A stretch of 33,669 bases of DNA from Bacteroidia bacterium (GCA_023228875.1 JALOAG010000013.1:1-33669), one strand, 5' to 3'. Positions 6,322-15,440 are shown, counted from the first letter of the stretch. Numbers and translations: made by a program. The notes: generated by a model from the letters alone, not told the origin.

Positions 6322-7353
6322 ATGGCTAAAAAAGTATTTGTTGTATCGCTACTAGTCTTAGTCATCTTGACAACAGGTTTGTTTGCAGCTGGAGACAAAG
6401 AGAAAGATGCAAAAGGGGCGAAAGACTCTTATGTTATTGGACTTAGTAACTTCAGTTTAGGAGCTTCGTGGAGAGTTCAAATGATTGAAGAGGCAAGGTA
6501 TGCAGCTGAGAACAACCCAAAAGTAAAAGAATTGGTGATTACTGAGGCAAACGATGATACTTCAAAGCAGATTTCTGACATTGAAGACTTGATTGCTCGT
6601 GGTGTTGATGCAATTCTTATCACTGCAAGTAACCCAAAAGCACTGATTCCTGTAGTTAATAAAGCAATGGCTGCAGGCATTGTTGTAATCGACTTTGACA
6701 ACGTAGTAGATACCGACAATGTAACAAGTCATATCATTGTAGATCAAATTGAATTTGGTAAAGTTCAAGCTACATGGTTAGTGGATGCAATGCAAGGGAA
6801 AGGGAATGTTCTTGCTTTTAACGGTATGAAAGGAACCTCGATTTCAGCAGACCGCTACGCAGGTGCATTATCAATTTTAGACCAGTATCCTGACATTGAA
6901 ATTGTTAACGTCGTTTATGGTAACTGGGACTACGCTACTGCCAAAAGAGCAATGGAAAACATCCTTGCGTCAAACGTAAGAATTGATGGAATTTGGTCTC
7001 AAGGTGGAGCTATGAGTGAAGCTGCTGTTAAAGCTTACTTAGAAAGAGGAATGAATCCACCTCCAGTAACAGGAGAGGATGGAAACGGTTTCTTGAAAAT
7101 TTGGAAAGAGTTAAAGGACAAAGGAACTGGGTTTGATTCAATTGCAACAAGTATGCCTACTTGGATTAGTGCAAAAGCTTTAGAAGTTGCTATTGAAGCC
7201 TTAGATGGTAAACCAGTTGCAAAAGAGGTACTTTTACCAATTCCTACAATCACAGGGGATGAGGTTGATGAGTATGTTAGACCACATCTTTCAGATGCAT
7301 TCTGGTGTAACTCACAACTTCCTGATGATGTTGTTATGAAGCTATTCAAATAG
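6322..7353 (+). CDS. Periplasmic sugar-binding protein of ABC transporter A
   Basis: 343 residues. The signal peptide is about residues 1-23 (VFVVSLLVLVILTTGLFAAG). There is no Cys, so it is probably released by signal peptidase I, unlike the lipoprotein of transporter B. The rest is a ribose/galactose-type periplasmic binding fold (Peripla_BP_4). It contains SKQISDIEDLIARGVDAILI, NPKALIPVVNKAMAAGIVVIDFD, GNVLAFNGMKGTS and a hinge VTGEDGNGFLKIW. The presumed ligand is a sugar or sugar acid. It is followed by a 13-base-pair stem-loop before the ATPase gene, a usual arrangement for making more binding protein than transporter. Confidence 0.92.
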   Translation: MAKKVFVVSLLVLVILTTGLFAAGDKEKDAKGAKDSYVIGLSNFSLGASWRVQMIEEARYAAENNPKVKELVITEANDDTSKQISDIEDLIARGVDAILITASNPKALIPVVNKAMAAGIVVIDFDNVVDTDNVTSHIIVDQIEFGKVQATWLVDAMQGKGNVLAFNGMKGTSISADRYAGALSILDQYPDIEIVNVVYGNWDYATAKRAMENILASNVRIDGIWSQGGAMSEAAVKAYLERGMNPPPVTGEDGNGFLKIWKELKDKGTGFDSIATSMPTWISAKALEVAIEALDGKPVAKEVLLPIPTITGDEVDEYVRPHLSDAFWCNSQLPDDVVMKLFK

Positions 7354-7370
7354 TACCAATTATTGACTTA

Positions 7371-7401
7371 AAGCCAAGAGCCACTTTTTGGCTCTTGGTT
7401 T
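7371..7401 (+). promoter_or_regulatory. Intra-operon stem-loop after the binding-protein gene
   Basis: AAGCCAAGAGCCA (7371-7383), loop CTTTT, TGGCTCTTGGTTT (7389-7401), a 13-pair stem with one G-U. Only a broken T-run (TAATACTTTTG) follows. Partial attenuation or 3' protection of the binding-protein mRNA is more likely than full termination, because the transporter genes continue in the same direction. Confidence 0.6.
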
Positions 7402-7431
7402 AATACTTTTGTAAAGGGGTCCCAAAGAAAA

Positions 7432-8952
7432 ATGGAATTTGAAACTAAATTGTTGGAAATGAGACAGATTGTAAAACACTTTCCAGGAACTCGTGCAGTA
7501 GATGGCGTTGATTTTGATTGTTGTAAAGGGGAAATTCACTGTTTAGTTGGTGAAAATGGTGCTGGTAAAAGTACACTAATGAAACTATTAGCAGGTATTC
7601 ACCAACCAACCAGTGGAACTATTTTGTTAGATGGTGAGCCCGTGGTCCTTAGAAACTACTCTGAAGCACGAAGTAGAGGGATTGGAGTAGTTTATCAAGA
7701 GCTCTCTTTGTTAAGTGAATGTACAATTGCAGAAAACTTCTCTATGGGAATTTGGCCTAAGACTAAAAAGGGGTTGATTGATTGGCCCTTAGTTAATAGT
7801 AGAGCTAAAGAAATAATGAAGCTAGTAAACTTAAATCTTGATCCTTGTGAATTAATTAAAGGACTGCCTGTGGCTATTTTGCAAATGATTGAGATTGGTA
7901 AAGTGTTGTCTCAAAATCCAAAACTAATAATTTTTGATGAACCAACAGCATCGTTATCCAAAGAAGAAGTGGAACTGTTGTTTGATATTATTCGAAATTT
8001 AAAAAAAGAGGGAAAAGCTATTATCTATATTTCTCACAGACTTGAAGAGGTATTTGAGTTGGCCGACAGAGTTACTGTTATGAAAGATGGTAAAAAAGTC
8101 GCTACAGAGGAAATTGATAAGTTTGATGAAGATAAATTAATTTCTATGATGGTTGGGCGAGAATTGGAAGAGATTTTTCCCCCTAAAGCTGATAGTAACA
8201 ACCTTGGAAAGGTTCGTTTTTCTACTTTTGTTCAATACGATCATAATCATAGACCAATTGAGTTTGAGATAAGAGAAGGTGAAGTATTAGGATTTGGTGG
8301 ACTTCAAGGCCAAGGGCAAATTAAATTATTAGAGACAATATTTGGCTTAAGAAAAGCAAAAGAGCTGAAAGTCATTCTTGAGGATCAAGAGTGTCCCATT
8401 AAAAATCCAACCGATGCTATAAAAAAGTCAATTGCCCTTATTCCTGAAAATAGATCAACAGAAGGGGTTTTTTTAACAATGTCTGCTTCAAATAATCTCT
8501 CAGTTGCTACTTTAACAAATAGGTCTAAGTTTGGCTTTATTGAGAAGAAAAATGAATACAAATCGGTCAAAAATATAATTAAAGAGTTATCTATTAAAGT
8601 TTCGAGTTTTTTCCAACCAGCTAACTCCCTTAGTGGAGGTAATATGCAAAAGTTAGTTTTAGGTAAATGGTTGATGTCCAAACCTAAGGTGATTTTTCTT
8701 TTAGAGCCTACAAAGGGGGTAGATATTGGGACTAAACAAAATATCTACAAATTAGTTAGAGAATTAGCAAATAATGGGGTTGCTTGCCTTTTATACACTA
8801 GTGATATGTTGGAACTAATCGGGATGAGTGACCGAGTAATGGTAATGAATAAAAATGCAATCTCTGGAGAGTTGGTAGGAGAAAACATTACTGAGGAGAA
8901 TATTATGAGAGCCGCTGTCAGAGATGTTACAAAGGAGATGCCTTGTGCTTGA
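7432..8952 (+). CDS. Sugar ABC transporter A, duplicated ATPase subunit (RbsA/MglA type)
   Basis: 506 residues with two ABC domains, typical of ribose/galactose-type importers (CUT2). Domain 1 has an intact Walker A (GENGAGKS, about 40-47) and Walker B (LIIFDEP, 165-171), but its signature is eroded to LPVAILQ (145-151). Domain 2 has a degenerate Walker A (GLQGQGQ, 290-296) and an intact signature LSGGN (400-404). Its Walker B is FLLEPTKG, where Leu424 stands in place of the usual Asp. In the folded dimer this leaves one canonical and one degenerate ATP site. It follows its binding protein and overlaps the first permease by 8 bases. Confidence 0.93.
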   Translation: MEFETKLLEMRQIVKHFPGTRAVDGVDFDCCKGEIHCLVGENGAGKSTLMKLLAGIHQPTSGTILLDGEPVVLRNYSEARSRGIGVVYQELSLLSECTIAENFSMGIWPKTKKGLIDWPLVNSRAKEIMKLVNLNLDPCELIKGLPVAILQMIEIGKVLSQNPKLIIFDEPTASLSKEEVELLFDIIRNLKKEGKAIIYISHRLEEVFELADRVTVMKDGKKVATEEIDKFDEDKLISMMVGRELEEIFPPKADSNNLGKVRFSTFVQYDHNHRPIEFEIREGEVLGFGGLQGQGQIKLLETIFGLRKAKELKVILEDQECPIKNPTDAIKKSIALIPENRSTEGVFLTMSASNNLSVATLTNRSKFGFIEKKNEYKSVKNIIKELSIKVSSFFQPANSLSGGNMQKLVLGKWLMSKPKVIFLLEPTKGVDIGTKQNIYKLVRELANNGVACLLYTSDMLELIGMSDRVMVMNKNAISGELVGENITEENIMRAAVRDVTKEMPCA

Positions 8953-9958
8953 AAAACAACGTAACTATACAATGTATCTACCTGTTTATGTAGCCGCAGT
9001 ACTAATTTATTTGTTAGCGGCAATAATACAACCAAGATTTTTAACATGGAACAATAATGTTAATTTATTTACTAGAATTGTCCCTTTAATGTTTGCAGGT
9101 ATTGCTCAAATCTTTGTGTTATTAACTGGAGGAATAGACCTTTCAGTTGGAGCTGTAATTGGCCTTACTAATGTGGTTGCTGCAAGTCTTCCAAAAGTTG
9201 GAACTGGTTTAAACATTGTTCTATGGTTTGTGGTACCCCTATTAATAGGGGCTACTATTGGGTTGATTAATGGAATTATAATATCGCGTTGGGGCTTTCC
9301 CCCATTTATTGTGACCTTTGCCACTAGTACCATTTGGACTGGAGTTGCTCTTTTTATTATGGATGTTCCTGGAGGGGAGGTATCTTTCAGTCTTTATAAG
9401 GCTATTGCAGGTAAGCTTTTTGGAATAATACCGATACCACTGTTAATAATTATTGCTTTCGTAATAATTACATATATTATTTTACAAAAAACAGTTTTTG
9501 GACGCTCTATTTATGCAGTTGGAGGCAATAAACAGGTTGCTAGAGAATCGGGCATTAATGTAGAGAGAATCGAGTTGTTAGCTTATTTGACTAGTGGTGT
9601 TTACGCAGCTTTCGGGGGGATGTATTTATCAGCAATAATGATTTCAGGTGATCCTTTGGTGGGAGATCCTTATGTCATGAACTCAATAGCAGTTGCTGTT
9701 ATAGGAGGAGTTGCTCTTAGTGGAGGGCGAGGAGGAGTGCAAGGCATCATTGGCGGTGTCTACATTTTTTATCTGTTAGACAACATTTTGAATTTAGTTG
9801 GTGTTTCAACATTTTATCAATATGTTGCCAAAGGACTCGTCATAATTTTAGCCTTAGCACTAACATCGAAAGAGCACACATTTAATATAAATCTAAAATT
9901 TAACTTTTTAAATAAATTGAAATTTTTAAAACAAAAACAGTTGGATGAGGAAGTATAA
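8945..9958 (+). CDS. Sugar ABC transporter A, permease 1 (RbsC type)
   Basis: 338 residues from GTG at 8945, chosen because AAAGGAG lies 7 bases upstream; the ATG at 8924 lies before that site. It is a multi-spanning inner-membrane protein of the BPD_transp_2 family, with the conserved LTGGIDLSVGAV, GLINGIIISRWGFPPFIVT, YAVGGNKQVARESGI and IGGVALSGGRGG segments. The start overlaps the ATPase stop by 8 bases and the stop abuts the next permease ATG, so translation is coupled. Together with the next gene it probably forms a heterodimeric channel, as in YtfT-YjfF-type importers. Confidence 0.92.
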   Translation: MLEKQRNYTMYLPVYVAAVLIYLLAAIIQPRFLTWNNNVNLFTRIVPLMFAGIAQIFVLLTGGIDLSVGAVIGLTNVVAASLPKVGTGLNIVLWFVVPLLIGATIGLINGIIISRWGFPPFIVTFATSTIWTGVALFIMDVPGGEVSFSLYKAIAGKLFGIIPIPLLIIIAFVIITYIILQKTVFGRSIYAVGGNKQVARESGINVERIELLAYLTSGVYAAFGGMYLSAIMISGDPLVGDPYVMNSIAVAVIGGVALSGGRGGVQGIIGGVYIFYLLDNILNLVGVSTFYQYVAKGLVIILALALTSKEHTFNINLKFNFLNKLKFLKQKQLDEEV

Positions 9959-10921
9959 ATGGAGAGCCAAAAAAGTAGTGTAAAAGAGTTTATTGTACAT
10001 CAAAAAGTAATACTCCTTTTATTAGTGATAGTCGTTGGTATGTTAATTGTGGGAGAAGTTTTAGCTCCAGGGTTTAGTTCAGTCGGTCATATAAAAACAA
10101 TATTACGAACTGCCAGTTTTGTTGGCTTAGCTGCAATAGGACAAACTTTAGTTATCCTAACAGGGGGAATTGATTTAACAATTGCCTCTCTGATAACAAT
10201 GGGACATATATTTGCATGCTTATTTATAAACACATCAGATGCTAACTTGTGGTGGGCAATAATTTCTATTCTTCTTATTGGGGGAGTTTTTGGTTTAATA
10301 AGTGGGTTAGGTGTCTCTTACTTGAATATTTCTCCTTTAGTAATGACTTTAGCAGTAAGTTCATTAGTTAACGGAATTACTCTAATTTCTATCGAAGGGG
10401 CCCCTAGAGGACGAGCTTCACCAATTTTGGAAAAGATGGGAGCAGGTTCTATAGCTGGGATGCCTTCTATGGCTTGGATATGGATTATATTAACAATTCT
10501 TGTAGTGCTGTTTCTAAATAAAACAGTAGCAGGCCGTAGAATATACCATATTGGTACAAATTCAACTGCAGCTCGTTATTCAGGAATAAAAATAACTCAG
10601 CTAAGAACATTAGTTTACGTCCTTAGTGCAATGTTCTCTACATTTACCGGAATATTATTAGCTGGTAACACATCAAGACCCTTTTTGGGCATAGGCAAAG
10701 AGTACACCATGTGGTCAATTACTGCAGTAGTCATAGGTGGTACGTCTATGGCAGGGGGAAGTGGAGGTTACTTAGGAACTGCCTTAGGAGCAGTAATAAT
10801 CATCATGCTCGAAGGACTTCTCACAGTTGTTAATATTCCTGAAGCGGGTAGAAAAATTGCTAATGGCTTAATTATTTTAATAATGATTATGATTTATTAT
10901 AGACAAAATAGAAGAAAGTAG
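9959..10921 (+). CDS. Sugar ABC transporter A, permease 2 (RbsC type)
   Basis: 320 residues. The ATG directly follows the stop of permease 1, with GAGGAAG as ribosome site within the upstream gene. BPD_transp_2 family landmarks are LTGGIDLTIASLITMG, GLGVSYLNISPLVMTLA, YHIGTNSTAARYSGI and VIGGTSMAGGSGG. It is diverged from permease 1, which supports a two-permease (heterodimeric) transporter rather than a recent duplication. Confidence 0.92.
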   Translation: MESQKSSVKEFIVHQKVILLLLVIVVGMLIVGEVLAPGFSSVGHIKTILRTASFVGLAAIGQTLVILTGGIDLTIASLITMGHIFACLFINTSDANLWWAIISILLIGGVFGLISGLGVSYLNISPLVMTLAVSSLVNGITLISIEGAPRGRASPILEKMGAGSIAGMPSMAWIWIILTILVVLFLNKTVAGRRIYHIGTNSTAARYSGIKITQLRTLVYVLSAMFSTFTGILLAGNTSRPFLGIGKEYTMWSITAVVIGGTSMAGGSGGYLGTALGAVIIIMLEGLLTVVNIPEAGRKIANGLIILIMIMIYYRQNRRK

Positions 10922-10930
10922 AGAAAAAAT

Positions 10931-11959
10931 ATGTATATAGCAACGATTGATTGTGGCACCACAAACTCCCGAGTATACATTGTTGACCAAAATAAAAAAA
11001 TTATTGGTAAAGGAACAAAAAGAGTAGGTGTGCGTGATACTTCGATGACTAAAAGTATTGATACTTTAAAAAATGGACTAATTGAGGCTCTTCATGAAGC
11101 TTTAAAAGAGGCTAACTTAAAAGAGAGTCAAATTAGTTTTGCGATTTCATCGGGTATGATTACCAGTGAAATTGGATTGTTGGATATTCCGCACCTACAA
11201 ACTGAAGCTGGAATCAAAGAGTTGGCAGCCAATCTTGTTAAAGTTGAAGATAAGAAAATTTTTCCAGCCTCTTTTCCAATCTATTTTATCCCTGGAATCA
11301 GAAACCGTTTTGACAAAGAGGATACTTTTCCTACCAATGTGGGAGAACTTGACTTTATGAGGGGCGAAGAGACACAAATGATTGGGTATTTAGATCTGCA
11401 TCAAGTTAGTCACCCCCTAATTGTTGTTATTCTCTCTTCTCATACAAAGTTTATCCAAATCGGTGGAGATGGTAAAATTAAAGGAAGTCTAACTAGTTTA
11501 TCGGGTCAAGTTTTTGAAGCAATAAAAAAAGAGACTTTTATAGGAAAATCTATCGATAGTATTGGGAATGAAATAAAACCTCACTCTTATTTTGATAGTA
11601 GTGTTGTAGAAAATGCTTTTAAGTGGCAACAAAAAAGTGGTTTTGTTAGATCTTTGTTGATGATCAGATTCTTAGATGTCCTTTTGGATACTACATGGTA
11701 CGAAAGAAACCTCTTTTTCGAAGGTCTAATAGCTAGCGAAGATCTTAAGGCTTTCAAAGATTTTTACTCTGAGGTTAATTATCAAAATGAGATAGTTTTT
11801 ATTGGACCCAAGCAGAGAACAGATATTTATGAATATTTGTTTAAAGAGAAACTAAATTGGGGATCAAACTCAATTAAAACAATAAATGATACATCTTTAA
11901 TTGATAAATTAAATATTTATGGCTCAATAGCCATAGCAAAAAAGGCAAACCTAATATAA
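10931..11959 (+). CDS. 2-Keto-3-deoxygalactonate kinase-like protein (DgoK family)
   Basis: 342 residues, ASKHA-fold kinase of the DgoK family (PF05035). The N-terminal phosphate-binding loop is IDCGTTNSRVYIVD (residues 6-19). SSGMITSEIGL, the PHL segment, and GEETQMIG and SSHTKFIQI in the middle are family landmarks. The family phosphorylates 2-keto-3-deoxygalactonate to the 6-phosphate, giving a substrate for a KDPG/KDPGal aldolase; one such aldolase is encoded at 20476-21105. Nine bases separate it from the permease gene. Exact sugar-acid specificity cannot be read from the sequence. Confidence 0.85.
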   Translation: MYIATIDCGTTNSRVYIVDQNKKIIGKGTKRVGVRDTSMTKSIDTLKNGLIEALHEALKEANLKESQISFAISSGMITSEIGLLDIPHLQTEAGIKELAANLVKVEDKKIFPASFPIYFIPGIRNRFDKEDTFPTNVGELDFMRGEETQMIGYLDLHQVSHPLIVVILSSHTKFIQIGGDGKIKGSLTSLSGQVFEAIKKETFIGKSIDSIGNEIKPHSYFDSSVVENAFKWQQKSGFVRSLLMIRFLDVLLDTTWYERNLFFEGLIASEDLKAFKDFYSEVNYQNEIVFIGPKQRTDIYEYLFKEKLNWGSNSIKTINDTSLIDKLNIYGSIAIAKKANLI

Positions 11960-11970
11960 CGGAGAAACTA

Positions 11971-12939
11971 ATGAAAATTGTATTCACAGACTATTATTAT
12001 CCAGACAATACCCTTGAGCTTGAGGTTCTTTCAAAAATTAAAGATGTTGAAATAGTTGATTTAACAAAAATTAACAGTGGGGGGATTAAAGAAAGTGAAA
12101 AACTAATCCCATATGTTAAAGATGCTGATGCAATAATTGTTCAGTTTGCACAAATTTCAAAAGAGCTTATTGAGCAATTAGAAAATTGTAAAATAATTGC
12201 CCGATATGCTATTGGTGTTGACAATATCGACGTAGAAGCTGCAAAGAAAAAGGGGATAACTGTTAGTAATGTTCCAGACTATTGTATCGAAGAAGTTTCT
12301 GATACAGCAGTAGCCCATATTTTAAACCTTAATCGCTCTATTGGTTATTCTGACCAACTTTTAAGGGGAAAAAGGTGGACTTTAGAGGCTATTAGACCTT
12401 TAAAGAGGTTGCAAGAGAGTGTAATTGGATTAGTTGCTTTTGGTAACATTGCCCAACGAACTGCAGAAAAACTGCGCCCTTATGGTTGTACACTTTTGGC
12501 ATATGACCCCTATTTTAATCAAACAGAAACATTTTCTTGGGTAAAGTTTGTCTCATTAGAAGAGTTGTTAAGTGAAAGTGATATTGTTTCAATACACGCA
12601 CCTTTAAATAAAAACACACAACATTTGATTGGACAAAAAGAATTAGCCCTTATGAAAAATGGCTCTTATTTAGTTAACACAAGTAGAGGGGGGTTGATTG
12701 AAGAATCGGCACTTTACGATGCTTTAAAAAACAAAAAATTAGGGGGAGTAGGGTTAGATGTTTTAGATATGTACGATTCTGATTATCAAAACTCAAGACT
12801 TTTAGAATTTAAAGATAATTTATTTATAACCCCCCATTTAGGATGGTATTCAGAAACATCCATCGATGAGTTAAAAATGAAAGTTGCAGAGAATGTGAAA
12901 AGCAAAATTTTAACTGGAAAAGCAATTTATGAATTATAA
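11971..12939 (+). CDS. D-2-hydroxyacid dehydrogenase (CtBP/PGDH-like) 1
   Basis: 322 residues, NAD-dependent D-2-hydroxyacid dehydrogenase fold. Landmarks are RYAIGVDNIDVEAA, NVPDYCIEEVSDTAVA, a Rossmann loop GLVAFGNIAQ (usual GxGxxG weakened to AFGNIA), catalytic Arg in NTSRGG and catalytic His in TPHLGW. The catalytic Glu position reads DVLDMYD, i.e. Asp instead of Glu. It is a close paralogue of the dehydrogenase at 29793-30749, the last gene of the second operon, so each transporter operon carries its own copy. Likely role: interconversion of a 2-hydroxy and a 2-keto acid derived from the imported substrate. Confidence 0.88.
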   Translation: MKIVFTDYYYPDNTLELEVLSKIKDVEIVDLTKINSGGIKESEKLIPYVKDADAIIVQFAQISKELIEQLENCKIIARYAIGVDNIDVEAAKKKGITVSNVPDYCIEEVSDTAVAHILNLNRSIGYSDQLLRGKRWTLEAIRPLKRLQESVIGLVAFGNIAQRTAEKLRPYGCTLLAYDPYFNQTETFSWVKFVSLEELLSESDIVSIHAPLNKNTQHLIGQKELALMKNGSYLVNTSRGGLIEESALYDALKNKKLGGVGLDVLDMYDSDYQNSRLLEFKDNLFITPHLGWYSETSIDELKMKVAENVKSKILTGKAIYEL

Positions 12940-12966
12940 AAAATATTATATAAGAGGAGAAAATTA

Positions 12967-13848
12967 ATGAAGAAAATGCATGGTGTAGTTCCACCAATGA
13001 TTACCCCATTTAAAGAGAACGGGGAATTAGATGTAGAGAACCTTAAAACCTTAGTCACTTATTTATCAAAAAATGTTGATGGTTTGTTTGTAACAGGTTC
13101 ATACGGTAGTGGTCCGTTGATGTCATTAGAAGAGCGTAAGAAAGTAGTAGAAGTTTCACTTGAGACTGCTGCTGGACAAATTCCTGTGATACCAATGGTG
13201 GGTACGACGAATAATAGTGACTCTGTTGAATTAGCCAAACATGCTGAAGATGTTGGTGCAGATGCAGTTGCTGCTGTAGGACCATTTTATTTTAGTCATA
13301 AAGAGGACTCAATAATTCAATTCTATACAGATTTGATTGAAGCAGTAAAAATTCCAGTCTATTTGTATAACAATCCAAACTTTCAAGGTTATCCTATAAA
13401 CATTGAGACAATTAAAGAGCTTAAAGATAGAGGCCTTAGGGGAATTAAAGATGCAACATTTGATATAATAATGCATGCCAAATACCAAAGACTTTTAAGT
13501 GATGACTCTTTTGATGTTGTCTTGGGAACTGAAGCAATGTTTGCATCTGCGTGTGTATTAGGTTGCCAAGCGTTTATCCCTGGTTTAGCTAATGCTTTTC
13601 CTGAAATAAATAGGGAAATGTTTTTAGCTGGCATGGCTCAAGATAATGCAACTTGCCGCACTCTTCAATTGGAAATTAATGAGTTAAGGGATGTGATGTA
13701 TTTAGCTCGCTCCACACAATTAGCTGTCTATGCAATGCTTGAGATAAGAGAAATTATGAAAGCTTATCCTCGTCGCCCATTTTTACCAGCTAGTGAAAAA
13801 GAGAAAGAGGCAATTAAAAAAGAGTTGCTTCGTCTAAAAGTTATTTAA
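12967..13848 (+). CDS. DHDPS-family aldolase, KDG-aldolase (KdgA)-like 1
   Basis: 293 residues, class I aldolase TIM barrel of the DHDPS/N-acetylneuraminate-lyase family. Y134 (VYLYNNP) and Schiff-base K161 (RGIKDATFD) are in place. The usual GTTGE loop reads GSYGSGPLMS (44-53), and the C-terminus has YPRRPF. Both resemble archaeal 2-keto-3-deoxygluconate aldolase (GTTGLGP..., YPRPP) more than DHDPS. Probable reaction: a 2-keto-3-deoxy sugar acid is split to pyruvate and an aldehyde. It closes operon 1; a terminator follows inside the convergent GntR gene. Close paralogue of 15441-16325. Confidence 0.88.
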   Translation: MKKMHGVVPPMITPFKENGELDVENLKTLVTYLSKNVDGLFVTGSYGSGPLMSLEERKKVVEVSLETAAGQIPVIPMVGTTNNSDSVELAKHAEDVGADAVAAVGPFYFSHKEDSIIQFYTDLIEAVKIPVYLYNNPNFQGYPINIETIKELKDRGLRGIKDATFDIIMHAKYQRLLSDDSFDVVLGTEAMFASACVLGCQAFIPGLANAFPEINREMFLAGMAQDNATCRTLQLEINELRDVMYLARSTQLAVYAMLEIREIMKAYPRRPFLPASEKEKEAIKKELLRLKVI

Positions 13849-14531
13849 ATTAAATAGTAGAGGTGGTCTTCTAGTAGTTTTATAGTAGCCACCTCTCTTT
13901 TTTTTATTCCAGCTAAAATTTCATAATGATCGTTTAGAATTGTCTCCATAGACATTTTAGAACAATGTTTTTGCATTTGTTCTAAAAAGGGTGATTTTAT
14001 AAATTCAAACAAATAAGCAAACATCTTGTTTTCTGTAAGTTTAATAAGCTGATAATGAAACTCCAAATCTAAAGATGCAAATAAAGTTTTATCATTACTT
14101 TTAATTGCTTTATCCATTTTTCTTAAGATTATATTTAGTGGATAAAGATTTATTTCTTTGTTTGAGTCTAAGGTTTCTATTAGAGCGCTTTTTTCTAATA
14201 ATATTCTCGTCTCATTTATTTCTTGGTAGTCTTTTAAATTTAAATTTACAAAATTATCTAAAATAGTTGAGCTAATATTATCAAAAAATGTTGCGATGGA
14301 TGACTCGCTAAGAACCGTGCCATACCCTTGAATTGAGTAAAGTAGGCCTATGTCTTTAAGCTTGCTGATTCCCTCTCTTACGCTTGTTCGTCCAACTTGA
14401 AAAGCTTTAGCTAAATCATTTTCTGTTGGTAATAAGTCTCCTGGCTTTAAGTTAGCATTTTCAATAAATTCTATCAGTTTTTCTGCTACTAAATCGGAAA
14501 TAAGTTCTTTTTCAAGAGGTGCTATTTTCAT
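13845..14531 (-). CDS. GntR-family regulator with FCD domain (FadR type) 1
   Basis: 228 residues. The winged-helix domain is about residues 8-72 (PGDLLPTENDLAKAFQVGRTSVREGISKL, IQGYGTVL). The C-terminal FCD domain has the Asp and His metal/ligand residues in DLEFHYQL, NDHYEIL and EDHLYYL. Members usually bind a carboxylic-acid effector, fitting a sugar-acid locus. Starts 9 bases after the RpiR gene stop, so the two are co-transcribed. Its final codons overlap the end of the convergent aldolase gene by 4 bases, and its 3' coding DNA contains the terminator of operon 1. Paralogue of 18430-19167. Confidence 0.9.
   Translation of the reverse strand: MKIAPLEKELISDLVAEKLIEFIENANLKPGDLLPTENDLAKAFQVGRTSVREGISKLKDIGLLYSIQGYGTVLSESSIATFFDNISSTILDNFVNLNLKDYQEINETRILLEKSALIETLDSNKEINLYPLNIILRKMDKAIKSNDKTLFASLDLEFHYQLIKLTENKMFAYLFEFIKSPFLEQMQKHCSKMSMETILNDHYEILAGIKKREVATIKLLEDHLYYLI
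13859..13905 (+). terminator. Rho-independent terminator of operon 1, inside the 3' coding end of the convergent GntR gene
   Basis: AGAGGTGG (13859-13866) pairs with CCACCTCT (13889-13896). The intervening 22 bases can form a weak inner stem. A C and then eight T (13898-13905) follow. It lies 11 bases after the aldolase stop in the plus direction. Confidence 0.7.
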
Positions 14532-14540
14532 AAATAAAAC

Positions 14541-15389
14541 CTAAAACTTTAAGAAGGAGAGACCTTTACGGGCATTTTGTAAACGAGTCTCACCATCTTT
14601 GCCAACTTTGTTTGCAATTGAAGTAAAAATAATATCTACAACAGCTAGTTGGGCATAACGAGAAACAATTGGCTCATTTCTATATGTGGTTTCAAAAGAT
14701 TGAATTGGTAAGAAAATATCTGATAGTTTCGACAATTGGGAATTTAATTCCCCCCCTACTGTTACTACAGGAATTATCCCTTTTATAGCTTCAACTTGTG
14801 CTACTAATGATTTTGTCTCTCCTGAAAAAGAGAAACAAAAGACAAGATCTCCTTTTAGTGGGTTTGAGAGAATTATTGCTGAAGCATGTTCATCTTTATT
14901 GTAGTGACAATTAATTCCTAGGCGTGAGAGTTTAATATATAAATCGTATGCAGCAACACCACTAGTACCATAGCCAAATAAAATTATTCTATTGGCGTTC
15001 TCTATCTTTTCGATAATTTGAATTAAAATGTCATCTTCTAAACTGTTATTATTTATTTCTAAAACTTTAATTGCAGATTTGTAAATAGCGTTTCTAATTG
15101 TACTAAAACGATCATTTGGTAATATTTTAGTATAGGTTGCTTCATCAAGATTGCTTTGGTTTGCAATTTCAGTTGCTAAATTTACTTTAAATTCATGGTA
15201 GCCATTAAATCCTAAAGATTTATAAAACTTAACAACAGAAGCCTCGCTGCGAGCTCCAGAAGCTTCAGCGAGGCTTGATATAGACATAGTAATTGTCTTT
15301 TTAGGATTGGATACCACAAATGTACCAATTTTTTTTTGAATTGGTGGAAGAAATAGCAAGTTTTCTTTTATAGTTGAAATGATATCCAT
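14541..15389 (-). CDS. RpiR/MurR-family regulator (2)
   Basis: 282 residues. The N-terminal helix-turn-helix domain includes SISSLAEASGARSEASVVKF. The SIS domain (about residues 125-250) has LFGYGTSGVA and FSFSGETKS as phosphosugar-binding loops. It is paralogous to the RpiR at 2585-3445. Gene order on the minus strand is aldolase, RpiR, GntR. A TATACT with extended -10 in the gap after the aldolase (15425-15420) suggests an additional promoter for the two regulators. The ribosome site before the ATG is weak. Confidence 0.9.
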   Translation of the reverse strand: MDIISTIKENLLFLPPIQKKIGTFVVSNPKKTITMSISSLAEASGARSEASVVKFYKSLGFNGYHEFKVNLATEIANQSNLDEATYTKILPNDRFSTIRNAIYKSAIKVLEINNNSLEDDILIQIIEKIENANRIILFGYGTSGVAAYDLYIKLSRLGINCHYNKDEHASAIILSNPLKGDLVFCFSFSGETKSLVAQVEAIKGIIPVVTVGGELNSQLSKLSDIFLPIQSFETTYRNEPIVSRYAQLAVVDIIFTSIANKVGKDGETRLQNARKGLSFLKF

Positions 15390-15419
15390 ATTATTCTTTT
15401 TACAACGCTAATTTGTGTT

Positions 15420-15428
15420 AGTATAGCA
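15420..15428 (-). promoter_or_regulatory. Possible internal promoter for the RpiR-GntR pair
   Basis: Minus strand TGCTATACT: extended -10 TGC plus TATACT (15425-15420). TTGTAA lies 15 bases upstream as a poor -35. It overlaps the end of the aldolase gene, predicts a leader of about 24 bases, and would allow regulator expression without the aldolase. Confidence 0.4.
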
Positions 15429-15440
15429 CGTAATAGTTAT

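Noticed and set aside
7371..7410. Full rho-independent terminator after the binding-protein gene
   Set aside because: The stem is strong but lacks a continuous T-tract, and the cognate ATPase and permeases continue directly. Attenuation or mRNA stabilisation fits better.
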